Assembly (NCBI GenBank): GCA_900766125.1
Contig: CAAFUD010000048.1
Location: 1-5,931 of the forward strand
Length of the DNA stretch: 5,931 nt
Origin: an uncultured Veillonella sp.
GTDB lineage: Bacteria; Bacillota; Negativicutes; Veillonellales; Veillonellaceae
Direction: 5' to 3'
Numbering within the stretch: position 1 is the stretch's first letter; each line of letters starts with the position of its first letter. Under the pieces are notes generated by a model. It saw only the letters and a program-made list of their open reading frames with translations, searched no databases and was not told the origin of the DNA. This document shows, piece after piece, positions 5,209 to 5,931 of the stretch. The position numbers and the translations under genes were made by a program.

Positions 5209-5931
5209 ATGTTAGCGAAACGGATCATTCCGTGCCTTGATGTGGATGATGGGCGCGTTAAAAAAGGGGTTAACTTTGTTAACCTCATTGATGTAGGTAG
5301 TCCCGTAGATATTGCGGCGTCCTATGAACAGCAACAGGCTGACGAATTAGTATTCTTAGATATTACGGCTACCGTTGATGCACGGACCACCATGCGCGAC
5401 GTGGTGCAAGAGATTTCTTCCCAGGTATTTATGCCGCTCACCGTTGGTGGTGGTATCAAGACCGTTGAGGATATGACGGCCTTGCTGAAAGCTGGCGCCG
5501 ACAAGGTATCTTTGAACTCGGCAGCCCTCGCTAATCCTGAGCTCATCACAGAAGGAGCTCAAAAGTTTGGCAACCAATGTATGGTAGTGGCTATCGATGT
5601 AAAAACAGACGAAGAAACTGGCGAATGGTATGCGTATACGCACGGTGGTCGTAAGCGCACCGAATGGAAAGCCCTCGATTGGGCTAAGGAAGCTGTGTCT
5701 CGTGGAGCAGGGGAATTGCTTGTAACGAGCATGGATAAGGACGGCACTAAATCTGGCTTTGATATTGAATTATATAAGGCTATTGAAGCCGTTGTAGATG
5801 TACCTATCATCGCATCTGGTGGTGCCGGCAAGGTTCAGGATTTTATAGACCTCTTTGAACAAACTGGCGTTACCGGTGCACTAGCGGCATCTATCTTCCA
5901 CTTTGGAGAAATTAAAATCCCTGATCTTAAA
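5209..5931 (+). CDS. hisF: Imidazole glycerol phosphate synthase, cyclase subunit (3' end cut by window)
   Basis: HisF converts PRFAR, using ammonia, to imidazole glycerol phosphate and AICAR (step 5). The ammonia normally comes from glutamine via the partner HisH. The frame is open from ATG 5209 through the last base, giving 241 codons of an expected 250 or so, so only about ten residues should be missing. Catalytic Asp11 (IIPCLDVDDG) and Asp130 (VVAIDVK) fall at the standard positions. Other landmarks are TVGGGIKT (78-85), TSMDKDGTKSGFD (173-185) and IASGGAGK (201-208). GGGGAG at 5196-5201 ends seven bases before the ATG, and the gap after hisA is 27 bp. No damage is visible. Because hisH is absent from this window, its ammonia supply cannot be read here. 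Confidence 0.96.
   Translation, partial: MLAKRIIPCLDVDDGRVKKGVNFVNLIDVGSPVDIAASYEQQQADELVFLDITATVDARTTMRDVVQEISSQVFMPLTVGGGIKTVEDMTALLKAGADKVSLNSAALANPELITEGAQKFGNQCMVVAIDVKTDEETGEWYAYTHGGRKRTEWKALDWAKEAVSRGAGELLVTSMDKDGTKSGFDIELYKAIEAVVDVPIIASGGAGKVQDFIDLFEQTGVTGALAASIFHFGEIKIPDLK

Noticed and set aside
5322..5831. Three overlapping minus-strand open frames (75-95 codons) at the right end
   Set aside because: All lie opposite hisF, which has its catalytic residues at exact positions and runs to the window edge.
1..5931. CRISPR array, tRNA or rRNA gene, insertion sequence or phage gene
   Set aside because: No spaced direct repeats of CRISPR size, cloverleaf-like segments, transposase motifs or terminal inverted repeats were seen on either strand.

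Overview
The window is a contig end carrying most of a histidine-biosynthesis operon, all on the + strand. It suggests a low-GC Firmicute. The fused short-form HisZ-HisG, the AT-rich spacers and the A/T-leaning codons would suit the Negativicutes (Veillonella-like), but I infer that genus from overall appearance and did not search for it. Bases 1-21 are not genomic: they match the end of the standard Illumina TruSeq read-2 adapter, so biological sequence begins near base 22.

Layout: 22-324 is the C-terminal part, or nearly all, of a small, very AT-rich three-helix membrane protein of unknown function. It is closed off by an intrinsic terminator (390-419). Bases 420-798 hold no gene. They form the control region of the his operon, with two candidate sigma-70-type promoters. 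A 12-bp-arm palindrome (570-603) swallows the -35 box of the second promoter, and a smaller palindrome (617-631) lies near its predicted start point. No T-box motif and no histidine-rich leader peptide is visible. Then follow hisZG (799-2400, one fused polypeptide), hisD (2448-3725), hisB (3845-4435), hisA (4462-5181) and hisF (5209 to the window edge, lacking only its last few codons).

Together the genes supply step 1 (ATP phosphoribosyltransferase with its histidine-sensing subunit), step 4 (HisA), the cyclase half of step 5 (HisF), step 6 (HisB) and the final oxidation (HisD). Not in the window are hisH (the glutaminase partner of HisF, often between hisB and hisA), hisC, hisI/hisE and a histidinol-phosphate phosphatase. 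hisI/hisE could lie just past the right edge. The hisB-hisA gap is only 26 bp and has no hisH remnant.

I found no clear undescribed system. The points most worth checking are the HisZ-HisG fusion, the palindrome embedded in the promoter, the absence of hisH from its usual slot, the periodic repeats in the hisD-hisB spacer, and the adapter sequence at the contig end, which gives a false start to the first reading frame.
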